A program made the translations under genes and the position numbers. This document shows, piece by piece, positions 11,047 to 21,900 of a stretch of 64,000 nucleotides of DNA (positions within the stretch are counted from its first letter, which is position 1; every line of letters starts with the position of its first letter). The notes under the pieces are model-generated. The model ran no database searches and was not told the origin of the DNA. It saw nothing but the letters and a program-made list of their open reading frames with translations. This DNA is from Tetrastigma voinierianum (lineage: Eukaryota; Streptophyta; Magnoliopsida; Vitales; Vitaceae), in the NCBI GenBank assembly GCA_016808115.1, contig JAEQBH010002433.1, forward strand, positions 62,001 through 126,000, read 5' to 3'.

Positions 11047-11862
11047 TGTGGGGTCTAACCCCATAAATGCTGCTGTAGTTGCAACAATTGGATGAGGAGA
11101 AGAATTCTCCACCTCAATGCTACGTTGACTAACTCATGTTTTGTGGATGAGAATTAGTCGTTGTTTCAGCCAATTAAATTGGTTTCCATTTCAACCAATG
11201 AAATCCATCCGAGGATCAAACCTTTGCCTATAAATAGTCTTCGAGGAACATAATCAAACGGGAATTCCAGGAGATTAGAAAGAGTTCTAGAGATCATTCT
11301 TTCAATCACAGAGAGTTGAAAGGATAGGTGTGAAACAGTCGGGGATATCACGCCGGAGAGAGTGGCAATAAACATAGTACTTCAAGAGAGAGTACTAAGA
11401 GATAAAACTGAGAGGATTGTGAGCATATCCTAGGTGTGTGACATCTTGCATCAGTTTCATCTCATAGTGGATTATTTTCTTGGATTTTCCCTGTGGTAGT
11501 TTCCCTCATTCTGAGGGTTTTACCACATTTTATCGAGTGTCATTATTATCTTCTTCTCTTATTCTCTAAAGATTGGCTCAGCCATCCATCTACACTTTCA
11601 TTTATAAAAGTTGGCATAGCCACCCATCTGTTGCTTTTATTATGTGGATTGGCTCAGCCTTCCAAACTGCTTATTTAAATTTTAGTGGATTAGCACAGCC
11701 ACCCAACTGTTGTTTAATTTCTTGAAGGTTTGGCATTGCCACCCAATTGCTGTTTTATCCTGTGGATTGGCCTTGCCTCCCATTTGCTAACATTAACAGT
11801 GGATTGGCAAAGCCACCCAAATATTTCTTATAATATTCTACAAGTCACTCATAATCCGAGTA
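11047..11862 (+). repeat. 3' LTR of element B (816 bp)
   Basis: Starts TGTGGGGTCTAACCCC. The TATA box is at 11229. Seven ~38-bp repeats at 11565-11830 replace the five of the 5' LTR; the two extra units are in the distal part (cores ATTGGCCTTGCCTCCC and ATTGGCAAAGCCACCC). The end is placed at 11862 by alignment with the 5' LTR. Confidence 0.87.
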
Positions 11863-11867
11863 ATAAA

Positions 11868-12192
11868 CCCCCCACCGCCCCATACAGACACCATGTCCTC
11901 GTTGTGTCCCATGGGATTGCGGGGCTAAACAAATAAACACCCCTTATGGGGCAACAAGGAACAAACCCCACATCGAGGTCGAGAATCTATTCGATACTAT
12001 TTATAACCCACTGCCCAACCATATAGATATTGTCCGCTTTGGGCCCAAGGGGTCCTTATAGCTTTAAAACGCGTCTACTAGATTGAGAAGAGCTCATATC
12101 ATGGGTTTGCGTGCTAAACGAACAAACACCCCTTACGGGGCCAAATGAAAGAGACCCCCACATCGGGGTTAGGGATCGGCTTTGATGCCATT
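11868..12192 (-). repeat. TRIM interiors with middle truncated LTR
   Basis: Two homologous interiors (11868-12001 and 12100-12192) share CTAAAC, AACACCCCTTA and a CCCACATCG block. Between them sits an LTR copy (12002-12099) that lacks about 45 bp at its plus-strand right end. The run ACCCCCCACCGCCCC at 11867-11881 is the complement of the expected polypurine tract. Confidence 0.75.
12178..12190 (-). other. primer-binding site of the TRIM
   Basis: Minus-strand TGGCATCAAAGCC, two bases inside the LTR at 12193. It matches TGGTATCAGAGCC (initiator Met tRNA) at 11 of 13 positions and fixes the minus orientation of the array. Confidence 0.8.
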
Positions 12193-12337
12193 TGTAACAA
12201 CCCAGCCCAACCATGTAAATATTGTCCGCTTTGGGCCTAAGGGGCCCTCACTGCTTTAAAACGCGTATACTAAGTTAAGAGGAGCCCATACTTATAGTGT
12301 CAGAAAGTTTCTCCCCTATCTGATGTGGAATGTAACA
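12193..12337 (-). repeat. TRIM LTR copy 3 (145 bp, 5' LTR)
   Basis: TGTAACAACCCAGCCC to GGAATGTAACA on the plus strand. It is followed by CAATT (12338-12342), the exact copy of the bases before 6119. Confidence 0.88.
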
Positions 12338-12479
12338 CAATTCGAGTCCTTATTTTCTTTTAAAAAGGGGAAATGAACTATATGCTATATTAGGTTTGTC
12401 TTTTAGTGAAATTTTGACATGATTACATATGGTTACTTAAATGACTAATTTACAATTTTTAACAGCTAAACACTTTAGT

Positions 12480-12600
12480 TATAATGTAGTAAAATGTCTC
12501 AATTAGGATTTGAACTTGAAACCCCTCCTTTCCCTATGCCTACCTTTTTTACATGTAGAGTGCTTTACCACATGAGCTAGGCATGATGGACAACTATTAG
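12480..12600 (-). mobile_element. tRNA-derived SINE (probable)
   Basis: On the minus strand an RNA polymerase III box A (TAGCTCATGTGG at 12579-12568) is followed after 52 bases by box B (GTTCAAATCC at 12515-12506). The head GCCTAGCTCA resembles a tRNA 5' end, but the rest does not fold as a tRNA. The 3' tail and target duplication are not resolved. Confidence 0.55.
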
Positions 12601-12673
12601 ACAACTTTCATCCAAGTAAAATTGTTCAATAAATGACTCTTTCCAAGACTTATGAGTGTAACATTAGACTCTA

Positions 12674-12892
12674 AGGGTATGTTTGGTTCCTATTTTTGAA
12701 AACACAAAGAACACCATTATGATGTTCTTTAAAAATTGTTCTTGTTATCTCAATTTAGTATTTTCTGTGTTCTTTGTGTTTGCCAAAACAAAACAAAAAC
12801 TGAGAACCAAATGTGTTCGATCTCCTTATTTTCCTTCCTTGTTTTTTATAATAGAAAACAGTTTTCAAAAATAGGACTCAAACATGACCTAA
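12674..12892. mobile_element. MITE (about 220 bp) with ~30-bp inverted repeats
   Basis: The left end AGGGTATGTTTGGTTCC and the tract CTATTTTTGAAAAC are mirrored at 12863-12892, where about 25 of 30 bases match in inverted orientation. The GGTxATGTTTGG start is typical of small hAT-type elements. The interior is non-coding. The target duplication is not clear. Confidence 0.6.
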
Positions 12893-13808
12893 ATTTTTTA
12901 TTTGAGTTAATCATATTTTCACTTTTTAGAATATAAATATTTTTCATTATTTTTTATAAATGTTAATAATGGTCCGATGTTCTTTCATTTTATACCTCAT
13001 TTTATGAGTATTTCATTGACATAAAGGTGATTGTGAGAAAAATATAAAAATTAAGGAAGAAAACTCCTTTCTCCTAGTGATAATGCATTTGAAAAAATTA
13101 TATGGGCTTTTAATTATCTTCTTCCTTTATGTATTATACACATGAATGCATTTCTTCAACAATGACCCAAGAAGTAATTGAATATATTTATAGTATTGAA
13201 TTATTGCAGCAACTTAAAAAATTTAGATGTTTTAATTAGTGGTTCATCCGGCCTTCTACGAAGGAAATTTTAAAACAACTTCCACAATTTGTAGTTCAAT
13301 TTATTTTTTTAAATGGCTTTTTTTCTTTACAACTTTGGCTCATAAACTCTTCTATTTCTAATACAAAGTAATAATAAAGATGACCAAGTCAACTCTAATT
13401 TTCATATTTATTGTAATGCAAAATCCAAAAGTTTCTTCATCAAAAGTCAAACAATGACAAAGTTGTTCCGATCTTGAACTTTTTCCCAGTCTTAAGAACG
13501 TTTACATCTATTGCTCAACCATGTCCTCTCCTTAGAAAGCGCCATAGATGAACAAATGTATGTTAAAACGTCATTAAACACCCTACACATTTCAGACTTT
13601 CTGGCCTGATTATCATTTTTTTTTTTTAATGAGATGAATATGGGTGATTATAGAAGTAAAGCGTCAGGGTTATTTAGGAATCGAAAAAAGTTTAAGGACA
13701 AAGTGAAATATATGCACAAAACTCAAGGTCATTTATTCGTAACATCTTGATCTTTAACCATATTCGCTTAACAACATTAAATCAAAAAATTAAAAATCGA
13801 ATTAGCCA
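12893..13808. other. AT-rich spacer, nothing recognised
   Basis: No reading frame with family signatures, no RNA gene and no LTR pair seen. Confidence 0.5.
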
Positions 13809-13813
13809 TTTAG

Positions 13814-14401
13814 TGTTATTTCCACATTAAAATTAAGTGGGTGGCCCACTAACCTAGTATTTAGCCAATTAAAAGAATACCCAATATCTTTAAACTGTTA
13901 TAAAGATATTTACCCTTGATGGAGTTGGTAAATTATAATAAATAGAATTTATTATAAGAACGTGTTATTTATAATAAATATAATTTATTATAAGAACGGT
14001 TATTTATAATAAATATAATTTAGTTATATGAACAAATATTCACTACACGCTTATAATCTGCTTTGAACGGTATTCTCGCCCTCTTTCTCCTATCAATAAG
14101 TTATATATAGAAACCCCCTTCATATGTTAGAGCATTCTTCATCAATTACGTAAAACAATTTCAGATATCAAAGTTTGATAAGGAGAAGAAGAGATCAAGG
14201 ATTTAAGATCTATAAACCGAAGGAAAGAGATCAAGGATTTAAGATCTATAAACCGAAGGAAATTCCTCATGGCCGCGTGTTCTTCAACCAGATGCAATCT
14301 ATATGTTTATTTTTTTTTTTTTATTTATTTATTATTATTATCGGGAGATGAGTTTGAATTGGCGATTCGGAAATATTGTGTACACTGTGATAAGGTTTAC
14401 A
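13814..14401 (+). repeat. 5' LTR of element C
   Basis: It contains three AT-rich tandem units (13928-14040), a TATA box (TATATATAG near 14102) and a ~36-bp direct duplication (14191-14263, beginning GAGATCAAGGATTTAAGATC). The second LTR has the same layout with five AT-rich units. Confidence 0.88.
13928..14040 (+). repeat. AT-rich hairpin repeats in 5' LTR of C (3 units)
   Basis: Units of about 34 bp with the near-palindromic core AATAAATATAATTTATT, separated by a GAACGG-type spacer. They lie upstream of the TATA box, so in U3. Confidence 0.8.
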
Positions 14402-15640
14402 TTTGCATCGAGCCAGATTGAATTTAAATATTCGGAATCATTGTTTTATAAAGATTCAAATTTTGAGATTTATCTACGATTGATTCGTCTCACTAAAATG
14501 AATAAAAATAAATAAATAATAAAAATAAATAAAGACCATCCTCAACGCGTAGAAGGAAGATTTTTTATTTTTCCTTGCAACGCTGGCTGGATCAATGACG
14601 GTGAGGCGCTGGTTTCATGTTATCCGCGGGCCGCCAGCGCCATTACCGGTCATCATTTCAAGCGCGCTCATACACTCAGATTGAAGCTTCACAAAGCAGA
14701 AATATAGAATCGCCAGCACTGGCTAGCCGATTGTCATTATCACATATTTGAATATGAAACTGAAATTCTCTTTAAGATGTCCATATATCCTATGATTTGA
14801 ACCCCAGAAATTATTCAGATGAATGTCGATTTCTTTTCTTTTATTATGATTGATTATTGAATCGCATGATTATTAAAAGATACTATTTCCCTTTGATTTT
14901 TTTTTTTAACTCAAATAAAAGAATTAATTTCATCTTGTGAGATTTTATTCAAATGACAATTTATAATGTAAGGTTAACTAATTTAGATAGTCACAAAGTA
15001 ACCTAAATTAGTGAGCCTTGTATTTATTGAATTGCATAAAAGGAATAAAGTGAGACTTATAAAATTCTTAATACTTTCTTTATACTCAGCGTAATGAGAC
15101 TAACCCAAAGGAGAAATAATTTCTAATTATTAATTAATGGTTTTATTTTGTGTTGCTTAGAAAGGTAAAATGGATACCCAAAGGTAACATATAAATGACA
15201 CAAAATAGTAAGGTGTTTTAAGCTCCCTTCAAGTGAACACTGGATATGTTAAAATTCACCCAAAGGAGAATCTTAATGATATCAATAGTTCATTGCTATT
15301 TGTTTTATACTTGAGGCCTTATTGTGAGCATTGTTCTTTTTTGTACAGTTCCCACTTCATTAATTTCTATCCGAATGACCGGTTATGGCCGAACTTTTCT
15401 CTGAATGGTATGAAAGGGTTCACCACCGGGCGCATGATCTGACCTCATCAATAACTGGATAAACCTCCGGCTACGGATGACAGATTCCTGAAAGTGGAAC
15501 AATCAAAAAAAAAAAAAAAAGCCCGGGCAAGATCCAACATACTCAGTCTGATGTTTATGAGAATGACTATTGCCAATAATATCAAGGTTCCTCTCTCAAA
15601 CCGAGTTTGCTCTCTCTCGAATTTCGAAACTGGTTGAGGA
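14402..15640 (+). other. 5' untranslated/leader region of element C
   Basis: Degraded primer site, then AT-rich leader without readable domains. A GC-rich patch at 14575-14660 (GCGGGCCGCCAGCGCC within it) stands out from its surroundings, but I cannot assign it. Confidence 0.5.
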
Positions 15641-15649
15641 GCGCCCAAA

Positions 15650-16285
15650 CGCTGCCGATAAGTCCCTTTGCACATTGATGTGGCTGAATTGACCACCAAG
15701 GAAATATGATATTCGTAAAGGTATTCAACAACACATTTTAAACATGACTGAAAAGGCTGCAAAGCTTAAGGCACTAGGCATGGGTATGATGAGTCCTTCT
15801 TGGTACGCGATCCTAACTCACTTCCATCACAGTTTGCTCCATTCAAAATCCACTATAATACTAACAGGGATCAGTGGAACTTGAATGAGCTCACCAGTAA
15901 AAGTATACAAGAGGAAGTGAGATTAAGACAAGAAGGACATAATCTTGCTCTTGCTGTAACTCATGGAGTCATGAAGAAGAAAGGGAAATTCAAAAAGGGA
16001 AAGAACTTTCCACCTAAGAAAAGTGGACCTGGGGAAGGTAGCCAGAGTCATGATGGAAAATTCACGGTAAGTTGCTACTTTTGTGGCAAGAAAGGGCATG
16101 TGAAGAAGGACTGTATCAAGCGCAAGGCTTGGTTCGAAAAGAGAGGTATAAATCTTTCTTTTGTATGTTATGAATCCAATCTTGCTGAAGTTCCTTCAAA
16201 TACTTGGTGGATTGATTCTGGAGCCACAACTCATGTGACTAATTTAATGCAGATCTCTACAACCAGAAAACCAAAGGGAAAGTGA
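15650..16285 (+). pseudogene. copia gag C-terminus and protease start (element C)
   Basis: 15800-16285 is open for 161 residues. It begins with the gag block LPSQFAPFKIHYNTNRDQWN, then a Lys/Gly-rich linker, then the complete zinc knuckle CYFCGKKGHVKKDC (16073-16114), and ends with the protease block WWIDSGATTHVTN holding the DSG catalytic motif (about 16206-16244). Weaker gag similarity reaches back to 15650 in another frame. The N-terminal half of gag is not readable. Confidence 0.88.
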
Positions 16286-16599
16286 AAAGTTCCTATATAA
16301 AACCATGCCTCAAGGTCGGAGTGGTAGTCATGGTACCTATCGCTACTATTAGAGACTAGGTCATCGATGGATCTTTTAAACACTTTTTATGTACCCTTCT
16401 ATTTCTAGGAATTTAGTTTCTTGTCCAATAGATGCTATCGATATTCTGTTTATTCAGCTTCGACAAATTTAAGTTTGATGTTAAATTCCTATTGTACTGG
16501 TTTGGTATTTTATGTGATGGCTTATATAAATTTCCTTGAATCATGAATTTGCACAAACTTTAATAACCCCGTGATTCAAATGTTGGTTCAAACGTGCTT

Positions 16600-17540
16600 C
16601 TACTCACGAAAATTCTTCAATCTTGTGGTACGAAGACTAGGGCACATCTCTAGGGAAAGAATAGAGGTTAGGGGCTTAAGGTTGAATTTACAAAATTGAC
16701 GATCGATTTTCATGTGGCTTAATAGATTGCATAAAGGAAAGCAAACTAAACATACAAAGAAAGGTGCCACAAGAAGTAATGAGCTCCTTGGAGATAATTC
16801 ATACAGATATTTGTATCCACCTCCTGCCCATGTTTCTGATGAGAGAAAGATTGACCACTTTATAGATGATCTATCTCGTTATGGTAATGTTTATCTAATG
16901 CATGAAAAGTCTCGTGCCATTGACATCTTGAGATGTTCATACCGAGGTCAGAGATCAATTAGATAAAAAAGATTAAAATTGTGAGATCGACGAAGCAGAA
17001 TATTATGGCAGATATGATGAATCAAAGACAAACCCTGTCCTTTGCCAAATTCCTTGAAAAGCATGGCATTCTATGCTCAAGACACAATGCCCGGAACGCC
17101 ACGGTAATGGTGCTAAGTGGAAAGGCGAACGTTAATACTAATGGGAGCCTGGTTAGGAGATGATGAGTTACTCTTCCGTACCTATTTTACGTGGGGCAGC
17201 TCCTTAAAAACCGCAATGTATATCTTGAACGTAGTTCAGTAAGGCGCCCAAAACTCCTTTCTCGAAGTTATGGACCGGTAGGAAAACTCCAGTTTGAGAC
17301 ATATACATATATGGGGTTGCGCAGCGAGGCAAGAATCTATAACTCCACATGAGAAAAGTTTGATTCAAGAACGATATCCGGATATTTACGGGCGCATCCC
17401 ATAAATCAAAGGGCATAGATTTTATCAATCCAACCTCACAGTTGTGAGAATGGTTGAAACCGGCAATGCTTCGCATTCTAGAGAAATGGCGAAATTAGTG
17501 AGCGGATGAACCAAATAGTGTAGATGTGTTGAAGAAATAA
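16600..17540 (+). pseudogene. copia integrase remains (element C)
   Basis: Several frames together show integrase. A histidine/cysteine block lies near 16630-16760 (LGHISRERIE-like, then LHKGKQTKHTKKGATRSNEL). A core start follows at 16850-16960 (FIDDLSRYGNVYLMHEKSRA). 16981-17163 matches the next core segment (FAKFLEKHGILCS). C-terminal fragments continue to about 17500. Stops and frameshifts are frequent. After this point the element passes straight to its 3' LTR without RT. Confidence 0.75.
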
Positions 17541-17737
17541 AGAGTGATATCCCACCACTCTTTTTACCTCAAGAATTATTTGTCCTCAACCCGGTTTCAA
17601 CAAGTTGAGGAGTAATGAGCAACATAATAGCCTGGGCTCATTACCACCCAAAATATTGCCATTGAAAATGTCAGAGCCACTTCATTAATCGACACTCGAG
17701 GAGACTCAAAGAGAAAGGATCTCGCCATGTATGAGAA

Positions 17738-18393
17738 TGTTATTTCCACATTAAAAATTAAGTGGGTGGCCCACTAACCTAGTATTTAGCCAATAAAGAA
17801 TACTCCAATATCTTTTTAAATCGTTATAAAGATATTTACCCTTTTGACGGAGGGTAAATTATAATAAATAGAATTTATTATAAGAACTAGTTATTTATAA
17901 TAAATATAATTTATTATAAGAATGGTTATTTATAATAAATATAATTTATTATATGAATCATATTACATTAAATATAATTTATTATAAGAACGGTTATTTA
18001 TAATAAATATAATTTATTATATGAATGCTTATTCTAATTACACGTTTATAACGGTTTCGAACGTGTATTCTTGGCCCTCTTTCTCCTATCAATAAGCTAT
18101 ATATAGAAACCCTTCATATGCGGTTAGAGCACTCTTCCATCACCATGTAGAAAACACTTCAGATATCAAGTTTGATGGTGGAGAAGAAGAGATCATGATT
18201 TAAGATCTATAAACTCGAAGGGAAAGAGATCAAGGATTTAAGATCTATAACCTAAGGGAAATTCTCATGCACGCGTGTTCTTCAAACGGTGCATGCACTA
18301 TATGTTTATTTTTTATTTATTATTATTATCAGAGATGAGTTTGAATTCGATGATCTGAAATATTGTGTGTTAATTTCCGTATTAAGGTTTACA
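17738..18393 (+). repeat. 3' LTR of element C
   Basis: Same ends as the 5' LTR but 68 bp longer, because the AT-rich array at 17858-18028 has five units instead of three. The ~36-bp duplication is also present (about 18190-18263). Confidence 0.88.
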
Positions 18394-18717
18394 TTTAGAT
18401 CCCGAAAGAATTTAGAATAATTGATGCTATTTTGAGGTATTTGAAGGCCCAAGTTGTAAATATCTTATTAATATATAGAATAATAATATTTTATTAACTT
18501 TTTTCATAACAAAGTTTTTAATTTGTATCTCAAAAAACACAATTCTTCAGCACTTGAAATGAGAAAGAACTGGACATAAGTTGCGATCATATCCACCTGG
18601 TACAGAAAGGGAAAACCACAGCTTATAAAAAGACATTACAACCAATATGTTTTATTGCAACCAATGACCATCACTGATGTTCTGTTCCCATCATCAGTGG
18701 TGCAGTAGGTGCTGTAA

Positions 18718-18960
18718 GCAAGAGACAGGATATTTCTCATTCTTGAATTACCTGCAACCCCACGACCACCGCCGCCGCCTCCACCACCGCACCACCACCT
18801 CCACCCTCCACCACCACCACCTCCTCCTCCACCCCCTCCACCACCACCTCCACCTCCTCAGAAGCCACCGCCGCCACCACCGCCACCACCACCACCACCA
18901 CGTAATAAAATGAAGTCTCTTGCCATTTTCTTTGGAATGTGTTTTCTTACGAATCTATAA
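18718..18960 (+). other. proline-rich reading frame, possible 3'-terminal exon or relic
   Basis: 80 codons open after a TAA at 18715. The frame starts ARDRIFLILELPATPR, then runs through an almost pure proline tract (interrupted by HHHLH and QK), and ends RNKMKSLAIFFGMCFLTNL before TAA at 18958. It lacks an ATG before the tract, so if real it would be the last exon of a longer gene. No upstream exon or clear acceptor was identified. The poly-Pro tract alone is weak evidence because CCN repeats stay open by composition; the non-repetitive hydrophobic tail is the only coding-like part. Function unknown. Confidence 0.3.
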
Positions 18961-19502
18961 GATTAGGACATATGTATAGCCATCCTATTGGTGGAACTTT
19001 GAATTTTCCCAGCTTATTATATGACATTTGAATACTATATATTCTATAGTCTAACAACCACTATTTTTACATATTTTGAAATTCTCAAATGAGATGTTCA
19101 CACGTTTAACAATGATGTTGCATCTTTGTACTTGTTCAACATTTTTGTCTCTTTTAAGTTCCTTCATTGAAATCAATAAAAGCATACAATCTTGTTTACA
19201 GTGCTTATATTTTTTAAGTTATAATTTTTTATTATCATATAGTTAACTGTATCCAAGTAATTAACATTAGTTAATCCAACTAACAAAAAAAATATATGAA
19301 GGTTTATTCAGATATGATAAGTTCGTCAAAATACAATTAGGTAAACTGATTAAAAAAAGACTAGGAAATTTTTTTAATAAATCAAAACTAAAACCAACTC
19401 TTTTCTTTTGTATATGTACTTTGAGCAAATCTAAACTCATTTGAAGCTACTCTGAAAAACATCCCTTTTGTATCAAAAAATAAAACAAATCTTTCATGTA
19501 AC
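18961..19502. other. AT-rich spacer between elements C and D
   Basis: No gene, RNA or repeat recognised. Confidence 0.5.
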
Positions 19503-19859
19503 TGTCGTGAAATTATTATAAAGTGCAAAGTTAAAGAGAAGTATATTATTCCATTTTTGTACACAAAAAGAAAAAGATAGGAAAAGAGAGAGAACTTAGA
19601 AATGAGCAAAAAAGAGAGATAAATGGAGGGAGAGAGCTTTCTTTCTTTCTTGAAAAGGGATGTCATTGTACAAAGCAGGAGAGCCTTTATATCTCTACCT
19701 AATCCCCTTATACATGAACCATATAAATGAGATTCATAAAAGGAATCTATGAAAGCCTTCATGAATTGGCTTTATTCATTTGGTCATCTTTATTCCTATT
19801 CACAGTTATTAGGTTCATGTATGTGGTCATTCACCACATGAATAAATCCTTTATTTACA
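19503..19859 (-). repeat. 3' LTR of element D (357 bp)
   Basis: It aligns with 24554-24902 over its length, sharing GTGCAAAGTTAAAGAGAAGT, a purine-rich AGAGAGATAAAT tract and TTCATGAATTGGCTTTATTC. Confidence 0.87.
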
Positions 19860-19894
19860 ACACTCCCTTGAATAACAATGACCACCACAAGAAT

Positions 19895-20085
19895 ATGCCT
19901 CATTAAAACTTGCTAGTAAAACCCAATGGGATAAAACCTAGCGAAGGAAAAATAGTACAATATTCATATGATGTTGTTGATTGCTCTTAGTCTGTTAGGA
20001 TTGCCTCATTAAAAACCTTGCCAGTAAAACCCAATGGGATAAAACCTGGACAAAGGGAAAAGAGTACAGTACACTAACATCATGT
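19895..20085 (-). repeat. two ~108-bp direct repeats before the 3' LTR of D
   Basis: The block TGCCTCATTAAAA with CAGTAAAACCCAATGGGATA (or TAGTAAAACCC variant) occurs at about 19897 and again at about 20005. It lies in the untranslated 3' end of the element, between RNase H and the LTR. Confidence 0.75.
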
Positions 20086-21900
20086 CAAGTAAGCATACCC
20101 CCTGTCACGTCCTGAGTTACATTCCAATCTTGTATTAGCTTCTTGAATGTTGAAGTCGCACATCTTGTGAATAAGTCCGCTAGGGGATTATCACTTGAGC
20201 GTATTTGTTGAACATTAATCTCACTACTCTTCTGGAGTTCTTGTGTATAAAAGAAATTTGGAGAAATGTGTTTAATTCTATCTCCTTTGATATAACCCCA
20301 TTTGATCTGTGCAATGCATTCAATGTTATCTTCAAATTATGTTGTCCGGTTGTCTTTAATAGAGGGGAGTCCGCATGATTCTTGGATATGTTGAATTATC
20401 GATCTTAGCCATATGCATTCACGACTTGCTTCATGAATTGCTATAATCTCTTAATGAATTGATGATGTGGCCACCATTGTTTACTTAAAGGATCTCCATG
20501 AAATAGCAGCTCAATTACAATTAAACACATACCTTGTTTATGATATGGCCTTATGTGGGTCTGAAAGGTATCCTGCATCAACATATCCAAACAATTGCTG
20601 CTTTGATTCCTTTGAGTAAAATATACCCACGGCCATTACTGAGGTAAAGAAAATATGTTTGACAACATTCAATGTCTGGGTTTTGAGCTAAACTGCACTT
20701 GCTAATAAATTGACGTAGTGCCAATATCTAGGTGAAAGTACGCTTAGCAAGATACATAAGTGCACCAACACTAAGATATGGTACTTCAGATCAGTAATAC
20801 TTCACCCTTCCACAATGAATTTAAATGGCCTTTTCACATCAAGTGAACGGACAACCATCGCATACATATGGGTGTGTTTATCCATATAAAAACGTTTTAA
20901 GATTTTCTTAGTATATGTCGATTAGTAAACTAAAAATTCAATAGCGAAATGCTCGATCTATAGGCCGAGATAAAATTTTGTTTTCCCAAGATCTTTCACT
21001 TCAAATTCCTTTTTTAAATATTTTGTTGTTCTTGTGAGCTCTTCAGGAGTCCCAATAAGATTTAGATCATCAACATACACAACAATAATTGAAAATCCGG
21101 TTTCTGATTTCTTACAAAAAAATGCATAGGCATATAGGGTTGTTTACATACCCTTCTTCTTCTAATAAATACTGGCCGAGGCGATGAAAATACATGCGTC
21201 CTGGGATTGTTTAATCCATATAGAGATTGCTGTAATTTGATTGAAAGCACAAATTATGAGGCTTTGTATTATTTTGTCAAAGTAATTTAAATCCTTCAAG
21301 GATTTTCTGTATATATGTCATTATTTATGGATCCACATGATAAGTCAGAATACATCCGAGACTCATATCTAGCTTCGTGAGACGCCCAAGCTTATTAGAA
21401 AGGAAAGTAATCGAGTCCATGATAGAGAATATGTTTCTCGTAGTCAATACCGTGTCTCTACGAGAAACCCTTTATGCCACTAATTCCGCTTTATATATCT
21501 ATAATCTCATTATTTTCATTATGCCGTACAAATACCCATTCAGACCTGTAAAGAAAAGGTTTTACACCTTAGTTCGACTACGTGGTCCAAAACGTCTTGT
21601 TTCATTAACAAGTTTAATTATGCCTGCATAACTTCTTTTCATTTTGGTCAATCATTTCTATTTCGACATTCTTCCACATTTTGTGGTTCGGGATTCTCAT
21701 CATGTTTTATGATGTCTAAGGCCATTTGGAAAACAAAATATTATTGATAATTTCACTTCTTATTTCTATCTCATTTTTCTATTTGCGGCACATAATTTAT
21801 TGAGATCTCATACTTTCGTGCACCCGAGCCTCTTCGTGGGCTATTTCTTTATTTCGAACCTCTTCAAGGGTCTTTGTCTCAATAAACTTTCTATGGGCGG
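20086..21900 (-). pseudogene. copia RT and RNase H (element D)
   Basis: Minus-strand remains. The RNase H C-terminus lies at 20110-20215 (VQQIRSSDN, ADLFT, ATSTFKKLIQD). RT is clearest at 21058-21250: YVDD within IIVVYVDDLNLIG at 21058-21096, preceded in the gene by a KLQQSLYGL block. The catalytic YVDD is kept, but the reading frame changes repeatedly around it. Other blocks between 20300 and 21000 are compatible with RNase H and the thumb domain but are weaker. Confidence 0.8.

Larger units (their letters stand above)
6268..11862 (+). mobile_element. Copia element B (Tork/Tnt1-like), full length but mutated
   Basis: Complete Ty1/copia element: 5' LTR 6268-7004, primer site, gag, protease, integrase, RT, RNase H, polypurine tract and 3' LTR 11047-11862. 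Imperfect 5-bp duplication ACAAA (6263-6267) / ATAAA (11863-11867). Every domain is recognisable but divided by stops and frameshifts, so it can be copied only in trans, if at all. It lies inside the TRIM array and is therefore younger than it. Element A (1-3834) is the same family on the other strand. Confidence 0.92.
6119..12337 (-). mobile_element. TRIM array (LTR-int-LTR-int-LTR) hosting copia element B
   Basis: Terminal-repeat retrotransposon in miniature, minus strand. Three LTR copies (6119-6265, 12002-12099 truncated, 12193-12337) alternate with two very short interiors (12100-12192 and 11868-12001). Each LTR contains the block TTGTCCGCTTTGGGCC or a close variant and an ACGCGTxTACTA block. 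The outer borders are flanked by an exact 5-bp duplication CAATT (6114-6118 and 12338-12342), so the whole array is one integration unit. No coding sequence is present, as expected for TRIMs, which depend on other elements. Copia element B later inserted between the first LTR and its neighbouring interior. Confidence 0.85.
13814..18393 (+). mobile_element. Copia element C, deletion derivative lacking RT
   Basis: LTRs at 13814-14401 (588 bp) and 17738-18393 (656 bp) both start TGTTATTTCCACATTA and end GGTTTACA. An exact 5-bp duplication TTTAG flanks the element (13809-13813 and 18394-18398). A degraded primer site TTTGCATCGAGCCAG follows the first LTR. The 3.3-kb interior carries gag, protease and integrase remains, but no RT or RNase H can be found between 17520 and 17737. 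It could move only with proteins from another copy. Confidence 0.88.

Noticed and set aside
12568..12579. A tRNA gene at the box A match
   Set aside because: The downstream sequence does not form anticodon or acceptor stems, so a SINE is more likely.
18677..18913. Histidine-rich frame with an ATG over the proline tract
   Set aside because: It is a shadow frame of the CCN/CAC repeat. The proline frame has the only non-repetitive tail.
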